DNA from: UBA7803 sp047920935
Lineage (GTDB): Bacteria; Pseudomonadota; Gammaproteobacteria; Pseudomonadales; Azotimanducaceae
Direction: 5' to 3'
NCBI GenBank assembly: GCA_047920935.1
Contig: JBLRXD010000190.1
Location: forward strand, 1-8,647
Length of the DNA stretch: 8,647 nt
Under the pieces are notes generated by a model that made no database searches, had not been told where the DNA came from, and saw only the letters and a list, made by a program, of their open reading frames with translations. Positions 1 to 6,476 of this stretch are shown one piece after another; the stretch's first letter is position 1; the number at the start of each line of letters is the position of its first letter. A program made the translations under genes and the position numbers.

Positions 1-61
1 CAACTTGGCGCGATGGTCCTCCAACGCGCGCGCGTAAGCAAATGGATTCCGCGCGAGCGAA

Positions 62-1420
62 TCAGCGCAGCGAGTACAGGGCGATGCGCTCTGCCCGGCG
101 GCTGAGCCAGCGCAGCCGTGCGCACAGCACCGCCGCGACCAGCGCCAGGCCGAACGTCGCTCCCCACCAGAATCCCAGCACGCCGAGCCCCTGGCCGCCC
201 CAGCCGAACGCCAGCACCGCGCCCAGCGGCAACGCTATCACCCAGTAGGACACCGCCATCACCAGCATGGGGGTGCGGGTGTCCTTGTAGCCGTGCAGCG
301 CTCCCGTGGCCGTTGCCTGGGCGTCGTCGAAGAACTGGTAGACGGCTATGAACACCATCAGCTGGGCCGCCAGCGAAACCACCTGCAGATCGGTGGAAAA
401 CAACGCCGCGATGCCGTTGCGAAACAGCAGCAAGCCGGAGGCGGCGATCGCCGCGAAGCCGAGCGACGCGGCGATGGCGATCCACGCGGCACGGCGCGCA
501 CCGTCCGGATCGCCGGCGCCCACGTAGTGGCCGACGCGGATGGTTGCAGCGACGCCCAATGCCAGCGGAATCATGAAGGTGACGCCGTTTATCGTGGTGG
601 CGATCTGGTGGGCCGCCAGCGCTTCGACCCCGAGCCGGCCGATGAGCAGGGCCATCACCGAGAAAGCGGCCATCTCGAAGAAGCGTGCGGCGCCGATGGG
701 CAGCCCGAGGCGTACCAGCCGGCCGATTTCGCGGCGGTCCGGGGCGGCCATGCGGCTGAACACGCCGATACGGCGCATGCGGGAAAATTGCACCACCAGG
801 ATCATGGCGATCAACTCGAACCACAGCACCACCGCGGTCGCCACACCACAGCCGACACCGCCCATGGGTTCGAGCCCCAGACCGCCGTAGATGAACCAGT
901 AGTTCAGTGGCAACTTGAGAGCAAGTGCCGCCAATGCGATCACCATCCCCGGCAACGTCCATGACATGCCTTCGCACAGATGGCGCAGCGCGTAGTAGCC
1001 GAGCATCGGCGGCAGCCCCCACACCACGGCGCTCAAGTAACCGGTGGCTACCGGAATCGCGCGTGCGTCCACGGCCATGAAGCCATAGAATGGCCCGGCG
1101 AATTGCATCAGCCCGAGCATGATCGTGCCGGACAGGGCAGCGATCCACAGCGCCTGGCGCGTCACGTGCGCCACCGCGTCGACACGCCCGGCGCCATTCA
1201 GTTGCGACACCGACGGTGTGACCGACTGCAGGATGCCCGAAAGGAACAGCATCACCGGCCAGTAGATGCTGGCGCCCAATGCCACACCCGCGAGATCGGT
1301 GGCGCTCACCCGGCCCGCCATGAGGGTGTCTGCCACCACCATGCTGATCTGGGCGAGTTGCGCGACGATGATTGGCAACGCCAGCCGCACGAGCAGCGTC
1401 AGTTCGCGCCGTGCGGGCAC
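62..1420 (-). CDS. MATE family multidrug/cation antiporter (NorM/MdtK-like)
   Basis: This is an inner-membrane efflux pump that would export drugs or organic cations in exchange for Na+ or H+. The 452 residues match the usual MATE length of about 450. The chain is hydrophobic throughout, with the two-bundle, 12-helix pattern. Family landmarks are VADTLMAG (residues 29-36), the GGVGCGVAT loop (187-195), FFEM (247-250) and GYKDTR (377-382). Asp31, Glu249 and Asp365 fall where NorM has its cation-binding acidic residues, judged by remembered alignment. The frame is open far upstream, but that part is a shadow of the peptidase gene. I chose GTG at 1420 because GAGGTG lies 6 nt before it and because the protein then starts where MdtK does; GTG 1429 and TTG 1456 are alternatives. 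It is the last gene of the leftward set, 32 bp after the peptidase stop. The substrate cannot be read from sequence. Confidence 0.93.
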   Translation of the reverse strand: MPARRELTLLVRLALPIIVAQLAQISMVVADTLMAGRVSATDLAGVALGASIYWPVMLFLSGILQSVTPSVSQLNGAGRVDAVAHVTRQALWIAALSGTIMLGLMQFAGPFYGFMAVDARAIPVATGYLSAVVWGLPPMLGYYALRHLCEGMSWTLPGMVIALAALALKLPLNYWFIYGGLGLEPMGGVGCGVATAVVLWFELIAMILVVQFSRMRRIGVFSRMAAPDRREIGRLVRLGLPIGAARFFEMAAFSVMALLIGRLGVEALAAHQIATTINGVTFMIPLALGVAATIRVGHYVGAGDPDGARRAAWIAIAASLGFAAIAASGLLLFRNGIAALFSTDLQVVSLAAQLMVFIAVYQFFDDAQATATGALHGYKDTRTPMLVMAVSYWVIALPLGAVLAFGWGGQGLGVLGFWWGATFGLALVAAVLCARLRWLSRRAERIALYSLR

Positions 1421-1426
1421 GGCAGT

Positions 1427-1432
1427 CACCTC
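1427..1432 (-). promoter_or_regulatory. Ribosome binding site deciding the MATE start
   Basis: On the minus strand GAGGTG precedes the GTG codon at 1420 with a 6-nt spacer. The two other possible starts, GTG 1429 and TTG 1456, have no comparable purine-rich site. The site lies in the 32-bp gap after the peptidase stop codon. Confidence 0.5.
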
Positions 1433-1452
1433 GGGGACTGCGGCGGTTGCGG

Positions 1453-3417
1453 TCAACCCGCGGGCAGGTTGTCGATAGCCAACGGCGGCAGATCGCCCGC
1501 GGGGCTGAAGCCGAAGATGCGACCGTAGAAGTACAGCTCCGCTTCGTGGGCACGGATGATGTTCTCGGCCCGACGGAAGCCGTGGGCTTCGCCTTCGAAC
1601 TCGAGGTAGGCGACCGGCACCCCCTTGTTCTGCAACGCGTTGACGATCATGCGCGACTGGTTCGGCGGCACGATCTTGTCGTCGGAGCCCTGGAACGTGA
1701 TCAGCGGTGCGTTGAACCCTTCCAGGTGATGGATGGGGCTGCGGGCCCGGTAGAGTTCCTCGCTGGGCGGCCCGATCAGCGAGCGGTCGTAGTTGCGCTC
1801 GAATTTGTGGCTGTCCCTGGCCAGCGCCTCGATGTCGGCCACGCCGTAGTAGTTGGCGCCGGCTTTGAAACGCTCGGTGAACGCCAGTGCCGCGAGGGTG
1901 GTGAAGCCGCCGGCACTGCCGCCGCGGATGGCCAGTCGCTCGCCGTCCACCCGGCCGGTGGCCACCAGGTGATCGACGGCAGCGACGCTGTCCTGAACGT
2001 CGACGATGCCCCAGTTGCCGTTCAGCCGCCGGCGGTAGTCTCGGCCGAAGCTCGTTGAGCCGCCGTAGTTGACGTCGACGATGGCGAAGCCGCGGCTGGT
2101 CCAGAATTGTTTGGAGACGTTCAGGGTTGCTTTCGAGACGCTGGTGGGACCGCCGTGCACGAACACCAGCAGCGGTGGCTTCTCTGTGTCGGCAGCCCGG
2201 AAATCCGGGTTGGTCGGCGGGTAGAAAAAAGCGTGGGCGCTGCGGGGCTGGCCGTCGGCCCCGGCGGCGGTGGGAAACTCGATGGCCTCGGGGCGGGAGA
2301 TGTATGCCAGGGGCAGATCGCGGGTTGCCGGCTGGTGCAGCAGCCGATGGGCGCCGCTGGTCAGATCCACGGCGATGAGCGCGCTCGGCTCGACGTCCGA
2401 TGCGGCAATGACCAGCGCGGTGTTGGCATCTGCCAGGCTCACTTCGGCAAAACTGGTGTAGGGCAGGGCGAAGCTGGTGAGCGCGCCGGTCTTCAGCTGC
2501 AGCACGCCCAACGCATCCACCGCGTTGCGGCTGTGGCGCAGCACGGCGCGGCCGTCGCCGGTGAGGGCGTAGCTGGAAGCGCCGTGGGACCATAATGGCC
2601 CGGCCAGTTCGTGCTGCATCGGGCTCACCGCTTCCGGCGTGCCGCCCGTCCAGCGGTACAGGTTCCACCAGCCGCCGGGCTCGTCGACGAAGTACAGGGT
2701 GCCGTCGGCGTCCCAGGCCGGTTCCGTCACCGCGCGATTCGCTCCGCCGGCCACCTGCAGCGGATTGCCGATGCCGTCAGCGGTCAGATCGGCGACGTGC
2801 AGGGTGGTGGCGTCCCAGGGCATGTCGGGGTGGTTCCACTGAATCCAGGCCAGGCGTTTGCCGTCCGGGCTGATACGCGGATAGGCGACGAAATCGCTGC
2901 CGCTGACCAGCACACGGCCGGCCCCGCCGCCCGACAGCGGTACCGCAACGATCTCGTTGCGTTCCTCGCCATTCGCAGCCAGCGTCTCCGCGGTGTGGTC
3001 TTCGCGCACGCAGACGATCTGCGCCTGATCAGGGTGCGCGACGCAATCGGCGTATCGGTAGCCGGCCGGCGTCAGCGGCATGGGCTCCGCTGATGCCCGC
3101 TGCAGATACAGGCGCTGATCGGTGAAGTTGGCGAATACAACGGCGCCGTCCGCAAGCACGACGTAGGCGGCGCCGCCGTATTCGTGCACGCGGGTACGCA
3201 CGTTGAACCCCTCCGGGGTAACGACCCGAGGCTCGTCGTCGCCGTCACGGCGCACCAGTACCTGGCGGCCCTGCTCCGCGGGGCGGCTTTCCCGCCACCA
3301 CAGACGGCCGTCGGCCATCTGCAGATCGCTCATGCCGATGGCCGCGCGGGCGAGGTCCGCCGCGGCAATAGGAGATTCCCACGTACCGTAGGGTTGCATC
3401 TGCTGCGCGATCATCAT
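1453..3417 (-). CDS. S9 (prolyl oligopeptidase) family peptidase, acylaminoacyl-peptidase/DPP-like
   Basis: This is a serine peptidase of the S9 family, 654 residues, which would cleave short peptides, N-acyl-amino acids or similar small amides. Residues 1 to about 370 form the variable beta-propeller part, with repeated blades such as the RISPDGKRLAWI segment near 181-192. The alpha/beta-hydrolase domain follows: HGGP oxyanion region (421-424), GGSAGG nucleophile elbow with Ser501, GSDDKIVP with Asp580, and EGEAHGF with His612, so the catalytic triad is complete. No signal peptide is visible, so it is probably cytoplasmic. The start is ATG 3417; GAAGG (3421-3425) lies only 3 nt before it, so the next ATG (3414) may be the true start. 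It begins 6 bp after the small unknown gene ends, which implies one transcript. Its link to the P450 pathway is unclear: it may hydrolyse a conjugate, or it may be a passenger gene. Confidence 0.95.
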   Translation of the reverse strand: MMIAQQMQPYGTWESPIAAADLARAAIGMSDLQMADGRLWWRESRPAEQGRQVLVRRDGDDEPRVVTPEGFNVRTRVHEYGGAAYVVLADGAVVFANFTDQRLYLQRASAEPMPLTPAGYRYADCVAHPDQAQIVCVREDHTAETLAANGEERNEIVAVPLSGGGAGRVLVSGSDFVAYPRISPDGKRLAWIQWNHPDMPWDATTLHVADLTADGIGNPLQVAGGANRAVTEPAWDADGTLYFVDEPGGWWNLYRWTGGTPEAVSPMQHELAGPLWSHGASSYALTGDGRAVLRHSRNAVDALGVLQLKTGALTSFALPYTSFAEVSLADANTALVIAASDVEPSALIAVDLTSGAHRLLHQPATRDLPLAYISRPEAIEFPTAAGADGQPRSAHAFFYPPTNPDFRAADTEKPPLLVFVHGGPTSVSKATLNVSKQFWTSRGFAIVDVNYGGSTSFGRDYRRRLNGNWGIVDVQDSVAAVDHLVATGRVDGERLAIRGGSAGGFTTLAALAFTERFKAGANYYGVADIEALARDSHKFERNYDRSLIGPPSEELYRARSPIHHLEGFNAPLITFQGSDDKIVPPNQSRMIVNALQNKGVPVAYLEFEGEAHGFRRAENIIRAHEAELYFYGRIFGFSPAGDLPPLAIDNLPAG

Positions 3418-3423
3418 GGGCCT

Positions 3424-3846
3424 TCAGAGGCTGGGCAGGTCGAGCCGGTGGCGCTCGGTGTGCCGCAGCAGGAAATCCCAGATCCGCCGGTCGAGAGCCG
3501 GGTCGGCTTGTTCGGCCCAGGCGTGCAGCGCGATCAGCAGCCGCAGCCCCTCGGCGTGCAGGGCGTCCACATCGCTGAGCCGCAGGCTGTCGGGGCTGCG
3601 GGCGCAGAATGCCGCCCGGGCATCTGCTCCGGCGGACTTCGGCGCGGCGCGGAACAGGGCCTTCATGTCGGCGATGTCGGTCATGCGGCTCGCTACCGCC
3701 CGCTCCGCATCCTGGGCCAGCGCCATGAGCAGCATGCTGATCATGCCGGTGTTGGCCATGGCGAAGCGGGAGTTCGTCTCCGGCGCGATGGCCGTGACCA
3801 GTTTGCCGGCCAGATCGGCCATGCCTTGGGAAAGTCGCGGTATCAC
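3424..3846 (-). CDS. Small unknown protein paired with the phosphotransferase (LvaB/DUF6285-like candidate)
   Basis: I do not recognise this 140-residue protein with confidence. It looks soluble and mostly alpha-helical. It has an alanine/methionine-rich helix around 28-45, a charged middle, a Leu/Ala helix near 98-111, and a C-terminal helix rich in Arg and His. There is no signal peptide or membrane span. The start is GTG 3846, whose GTGA overlaps the TGA stop of the kinase gene by 4 bases, with GGAG 8 nt upstream (3855-3858). An ATG at 3822 would give a protein 8 residues shorter. The tight coupling to an APH-fold kinase matches the LvaA-LvaB layout of Pseudomonas putida, where the small LvaB is needed for kinase activity. 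The segment around RFAMANTGMISML (27-39) is faintly like DUF6285 proteins that often follow such kinases. That link is inference from layout and memory; the existence of the gene is much surer than its family. Confidence 0.78.
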   Translation of the reverse strand: MIPRLSQGMADLAGKLVTAIAPETNSRFAMANTGMISMLLMALAQDAERAVASRMTDIADMKALFRAAPKSAGADARAAFCARSPDSLRLSDVDALHAEGLRLLIALHAWAEQADPALDRRIWDFLLRHTERHRLDLPSL

Positions 3847-4886
3847 AGCAGCGGCTCCACGTACTGATGGGCGGAGGAGGGGTGCAGGCGGTCTACCAGG
3901 ATACGGTTCTGGCGGTCGGTCATGACCCAGCCGGCCATGGCGAGAATCGGCTCCTTGGATTCGCCATGGAAAAAATCCTCGGTGGACGAGATCCAGATGG
4001 CGACCGCTTTGAGCGACGCGAACACCTGCCACCAGCGAAACGCCTGCCGATCCACGCTGATGCCGCTCGCCTGCTCCCAGGTGCCGATGGCCTGTTCGCG
4101 CGGCAGCAGCCCGCCGGCGAGCTTGCGCTCCGGCCAGCCCCACAGCGGATCCAGCGACCACGCCAGGTCTTCCAGGGGATCGCCGATGTGGGCCATTTCC
4201 CAGTCGAGCACCCCGCGAACCGCGCCACTCTGATCGAACAGGAAATTGCCGGCACGGTAATCACCGTGAACCAGCGACAGCCTGGTGGAGGGGGCGGGCA
4301 GATTTCTGCGCAGCCAGCGGACGGCCGCTTCCGCAACCGGTTGGGGATGGACGGCGTCTTTGGCGATGACGCCGGCCCAGTAGTCGAGTTCCCGTGCGGC
4401 GGGATGCTCGGGGATTTCCATGAACGCGGTCACGCCGAGTTGGGCGAGGTCCATGGCGGCGAGCTTGCCCAGCAGCGACCAGGCGTTGTGGCCGATCTTC
4501 TCGCGCGCACCGGCAAATTCCGGCAGCGCCAGGCTGCCGATAGCGCTTTCGCACCCGGGGATCTCGCTCATCACCGAGAACGGCCGCTCGAGGTGCTGTG
4601 GATCTTCCTCGAGAATCAGCGGTTCCGGCACCGGGACGTCGGTCCGGTGCACCGCGGCGTAGGTGCGGTACTCGAGCGCGCGCTCGGTGTCGATGAGGCT
4701 GGTTTTCGGATCCCGGCGCAGGATCAGGCCGCGTTCGGCGCCGTCCACCGTCACTCTGACCCGATAGGTTTCCCGGGAGGCGCCGCCGGGAATCTGCTCG
4801 ATGGCCACCAGGGCCACCGGTTGACCCCAGTGCCGGCTCAAATAGGCGGCGAGACCCTCGCCGAGCGGTTTCAGCGCTGGATGCAT
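3843..4886 (-). CDS. APH-fold phosphotransferase of acyl-CoA metabolism (ACAD10 N-domain/LvaA-like kinase)
   Basis: This is a 347-residue kinase with the aminoglycoside phosphotransferase/choline kinase fold. Landmarks are a glycine-rich GGASRETY loop (34-41), LILRRDP (54-60, nucleotide-binding strand), the catalytic loop LVHGDYRAGNF with Asp209 and Asn214, and the metal-binding LDWEMAHIGDP with Asp228. The GDYRAGNFLFD and LDWEMAHIGDPLEDLAW style is typical of the branch fused to or encoded beside acyl-CoA dehydrogenases (human ACAD10/11, bacterial LvaA), not of drug-resistance enzymes. Known members phosphorylate 4-hydroxyacyl-CoAs so that the hydroxyl can be eliminated. A strong AAGGAGGTG site (4892-4900), 5 nt from the ATG, marks the start and suggests high translation. 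The stop overlaps the next gene by 4 bp. The substrate is inferred to be a hydroxylated acyl-CoA; no acyl-CoA dehydrogenase gene is in the window. Confidence 0.92.
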   Translation of the reverse strand: MHPALKPLGEGLAAYLSRHWGQPVALVAIEQIPGGASRETYRVRVTVDGAERGLILRRDPKTSLIDTERALEYRTYAAVHRTDVPVPEPLILEEDPQHLERPFSVMSEIPGCESAIGSLALPEFAGAREKIGHNAWSLLGKLAAMDLAQLGVTAFMEIPEHPAARELDYWAGVIAKDAVHPQPVAEAAVRWLRRNLPAPSTRLSLVHGDYRAGNFLFDQSGAVRGVLDWEMAHIGDPLEDLAWSLDPLWGWPERKLAGGLLPREQAIGTWEQASGISVDRQAFRWWQVFASLKAVAIWISSTEDFFHGESKEPILAMAGWVMTDRQNRILVDRLHPSSAHQYVEPLL

Positions 4887-4891
4887 GCTGC

Positions 4892-4900
4892 CACCTCCTT
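4892..4900 (-). promoter_or_regulatory. Strong ribosome binding site of the phosphotransferase gene
   Basis: AAGGAGGTG on the minus strand lies 5 nt before the ATG at 4886. It is a nearly perfect anti-Shine-Dalgarno match and the strongest in the leftward set, so the kinase may be translated better than the P450 upstream, whose start has no clear site. Confidence 0.75.
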
Positions 4901-4916
4901 CGCTCTAGCCCGCTGT

Positions 4917-4960
4917 CGTAGGAGCGATCTCCCGATCGCGATCTGGAGATCGCTCCTACG
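4917..4960. repeat. REP-like palindrome, complete copy (GTAGGAGCGATC type)
   Basis: The arms 4917-4932 (CGTAGGAGCGATCTCC) and 4945-4960 are perfect 16-bp reverse complements around a 12-nt loop. The loop holds a further palindrome, GATCGCGATC, at 4934-4943. The GTAGGAGCG motif is typical of the intergenic repetitive palindromes of Pseudomonas, Xanthomonas and related GC-rich gammaproteobacteria. It fills the gap between the CYP108-like gene and the kinase gene. No T-run follows on the minus strand, so it is not a standard intrinsic terminator. As RNA it could stabilise or process the transcript. A second, half copy lies at 6407-6437. Confidence 0.85.
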
Positions 4961-4980
4961 GCGGCAGGCGTTCGGCGCGC

Positions 4981-6333
4981 TCAAGACCCGACTCCCGCAG
5001 CCCCGCGGCGCATCCGGAAGCGTATGGGCAGGTGCTTGAGGCCGTGGACGAAGCTCGCCCGCAGGTGCTCGGGCGCGCCCGCCAGTTCGATTTGCTCGAT
5101 GCGCGGTATGAACTGGTGGAAGAAGATGCGCATCTCGAGCCGCGCCAGCAGCAGCCCCAGGCACTGGTGCGGACCGGTACCGAACGCCAGGTGCCGGTTG
5201 GGCTTGCGATCGATGCGAAACTCGAATGGGTCGTCGAAGATCTCTTCGTCGAAGTTGGCGGACGCGTAGAACAGCGCCAGGGTATCCCCCTGCTTGATCC
5301 GCTGGCCGCGCAACTCGCAGTCGCGCATGGCGGTGCGGGAGAACTGCGCCACCGGCGTGGTCCAGCGGATCATCTCCTCCACCGCGAGTTTCACCACCTC
5401 CTCGTCATCGATGCCGGCCTTGAGCTTGGCCAACTGCTCGGGATGGGTGAGCAGCGCGTGCAGGCCACCGGAGATGGCCGTGCGGGTGGTCTCGTGCCCG
5501 GCGGTGGCGACGATGATGTAGTAGGAGATCAACTCCTTGTAGGGCAGGTACTCGCCGTCGATCCTGCCGTTGGCGATGTAGGACGCCAGATCTTCCGTGG
5601 GGTGAGCCCGACGCTGGTCGGTGAGCTCGGTGAAGTAGCTGTAGAGATCCTTGATGGTGTCGAAGATCGACAGCGGGTCTTCGCTCATCCGTTTCATTTC
5701 CGGATCGTCGCCGGCGAACAACTCGTTGGTCAGCTTGAGGATGCGCCACTCGTCGTGCTCCGGCACGCCGAGCAATTCGGCAATGAGCTTCAGCGGCGGC
5801 CACACCGAGATGTCCTGAACGAAATCCAACTGCTTTTCGCTGCCATCTCCGGCCATGTCGTCGAGAATCTTGCCGATGATGGCGCTGAGGCGATCGTCGA
5901 GCCGCTTGATGTTCGAGGGCTTGAACCAGGGCTGCACCAGTGCCCGGTACTTGGTGTGGTCGGGGGGGTCCATCTGCACCAGCGAGCGGATCAGCCCGCC
6001 CTCGCCGGCGGTGGCCAGCACCTCCAGCAGTTTCGGGGAATCCTGCAGCCGCTGGAATATCTGCGCCATGAGTTCCTGGCGCATCTCCGGGCGGGTTACC
6101 TCCGGCTGCAGCAGCGGGCGCGGCTCGCTCGCGAACAGTTCCGGCTGCTTTTCGATCTCGATGACGTCGGCGTGCTTGGTCACCGCCCAGAACGGCCGAT
6201 ACTGGGTCGGCCGCACGTAGCGCAACGGGTCGTTGGCCCGCAGCCAGGCGAAGGCGTGGTGAGGATGTCCCACCCGGCCGTAGATCTCCGGGGCGATGAT
6301 GTCGTCGTCGTTGAAGTCGTATGCTTCAGCCAT
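4981..6333 (-). CDS. Cytochrome P450, P450terp/CYP108-like
   Basis: This is a complete 450-residue soluble bacterial P450, a haem monooxygenase that would hydroxylate a hydrophobic substrate using O2 and two electrons from a ferredoxin. Motifs in order are MDPPDHTKYR (121-130, helix C region), I-helix ATAGHETT (276-283) with the acid/Thr pair Glu281-Thr282, ExxR at Glu320-Arg323, and the haem loop FGTGPHQCLG with Cys391 as iron ligand. Remembered CYP108 (alpha-terpineol P450) has closely similar segments, such as the N-terminal AFAWLR...TKHADV region, so a terpene-like or alicyclic substrate is plausible. The exact family needs an identity calculation. The start is ATG 6333; no strong ribosome binding site precedes it, only weak AGG triplets about 7-17 nt upstream. 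It is the first gene of the leftward set and divergent from a second P450. The gene lies between two copies of one palindromic repeat. Confidence 0.95.
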   Translation of the reverse strand: MAEAYDFNDDDIIAPEIYGRVGHPHHAFAWLRANDPLRYVRPTQYRPFWAVTKHADVIEIEKQPELFASEPRPLLQPEVTRPEMRQELMAQIFQRLQDSPKLLEVLATAGEGGLIRSLVQMDPPDHTKYRALVQPWFKPSNIKRLDDRLSAIIGKILDDMAGDGSEKQLDFVQDISVWPPLKLIAELLGVPEHDEWRILKLTNELFAGDDPEMKRMSEDPLSIFDTIKDLYSYFTELTDQRRAHPTEDLASYIANGRIDGEYLPYKELISYYIIVATAGHETTRTAISGGLHALLTHPEQLAKLKAGIDDEEVVKLAVEEMIRWTTPVAQFSRTAMRDCELRGQRIKQGDTLALFYASANFDEEIFDDPFEFRIDRKPNRHLAFGTGPHQCLGLLLARLEMRIFFHQFIPRIEQIELAGAPEHLRASFVHGLKHLPIRFRMRRGAAGVGS

Positions 6334-6406
6334 GCGTGAGATGCCTGGTAACCTGGGTGCTGGCCGATTAACTTAGCCGCACAGGCTGGGGTATTGCAAT
6401 TGGGAA

Positions 6407-6437
6407 CCCGATCGCGATCGGGAGATCGCTGCTACGG
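6407..6437. repeat. REP-like palindrome, half copy
   Basis: These 31 bases match 4931-4961 with two mismatches (G for T at 6420 and G for C at 6431), in the same orientation. The copy has the loop and right arm of the complete element but lacks the left arm with GTAGGAGCGATCT. The G at 6420 creates a perfect 16-bp palindrome, CCCGATCGCGATCGGG (6407-6422). It lies in the leader of the second P450, 25 nt before its ribosome binding site, so it could also fold in the mRNA or act as an operator. Common origin with the complete copy is the simplest reading. Confidence 0.75.
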
Positions 6438-6461
6438 TCCTCGGTGCAGGGGCAGGGGCAG

Positions 6462-6467
6462 AGGAGG
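6462..6467 (+). promoter_or_regulatory. Ribosome binding site deciding the CYP142-like start
   Basis: AGGAGG lies 9 nt before ATG 6477 and only 3 nt before ATG 6471, so 6477 is the more likely start. A GTG at 6444 is in frame but would place this site inside the gene. The site is embedded in a G-rich stretch of repeated CAGGGG units (6447-6470). Confidence 0.6.
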
Positions 6468-6476
6468 GGGATGTTC

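Larger units (their letters stand above)
6334..6476. promoter_or_regulatory. Divergent intergenic region with candidate promoters for both P450 gene sets
   Basis: Any promoters for the two divergent gene sets should lie here. It is the most AT-rich spot of the window (about 6365-6402). A weak leftward candidate is TTGCAA (6394-6399) and TAAGTT (6370-6375), 18 nt apart on the minus strand, placing the start about 28 nt before the CYP108-like gene. A weak rightward candidate is TTAACT (6368-6373) and TATTGC (6392-6397), 18 nt apart. The two overlap, which would make the gene sets compete or be co-controlled. An 8-bp palindrome, ATTGCAAT (6393-6400), could be an operator half or chance. I do not see the mycobacterial KstR-type operator. 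The promoter hexamers are poor matches and are speculative. Confidence 0.35.

Noticed and set aside
1..37. C-terminal end of a convergent plus-strand gene (stop TAA at 35-37)
   Set aside because: Only eleven codons are visible, with no family signal; frame 1 is also open here, so no call can be supported.
1457..2668. Upstream extension of the MATE frame, which would give an 868-residue fusion
   Set aside because: The extra part is Arg/Pro-rich out-of-frame translation of the peptidase gene. MATE proteins start near residue 1 of the GTG 1420 product.
3843..4886. Aminoglycoside resistance gene
   Set aside because: The fold is shared, but the motif style and the small coupled partner fit the acyl-CoA-associated phosphotransferases, not drug-resistance enzymes.
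4917..4960. Intrinsic terminator between the CYP108-like gene and the kinase gene
   Set aside because: The hairpin is strong but no T-run follows on either strand, and a half copy lies elsewhere, so a REP-like repeat explains it better.
4917..4960. CRISPR repeat or phage attachment site
   Set aside because: Only one full and one half copy exist about 1.5 kb apart, with no spacers, integrase or tRNA gene.
5032..6339. Long open frame (435 codons) on the plus strand opposite the CYP108-like gene
   Set aside because: It mirrors the P450 codons on the opposite strand, which is expected in GC-rich DNA. Its protein is low in recognisable motifs, while the minus strand carries all P450 signatures.
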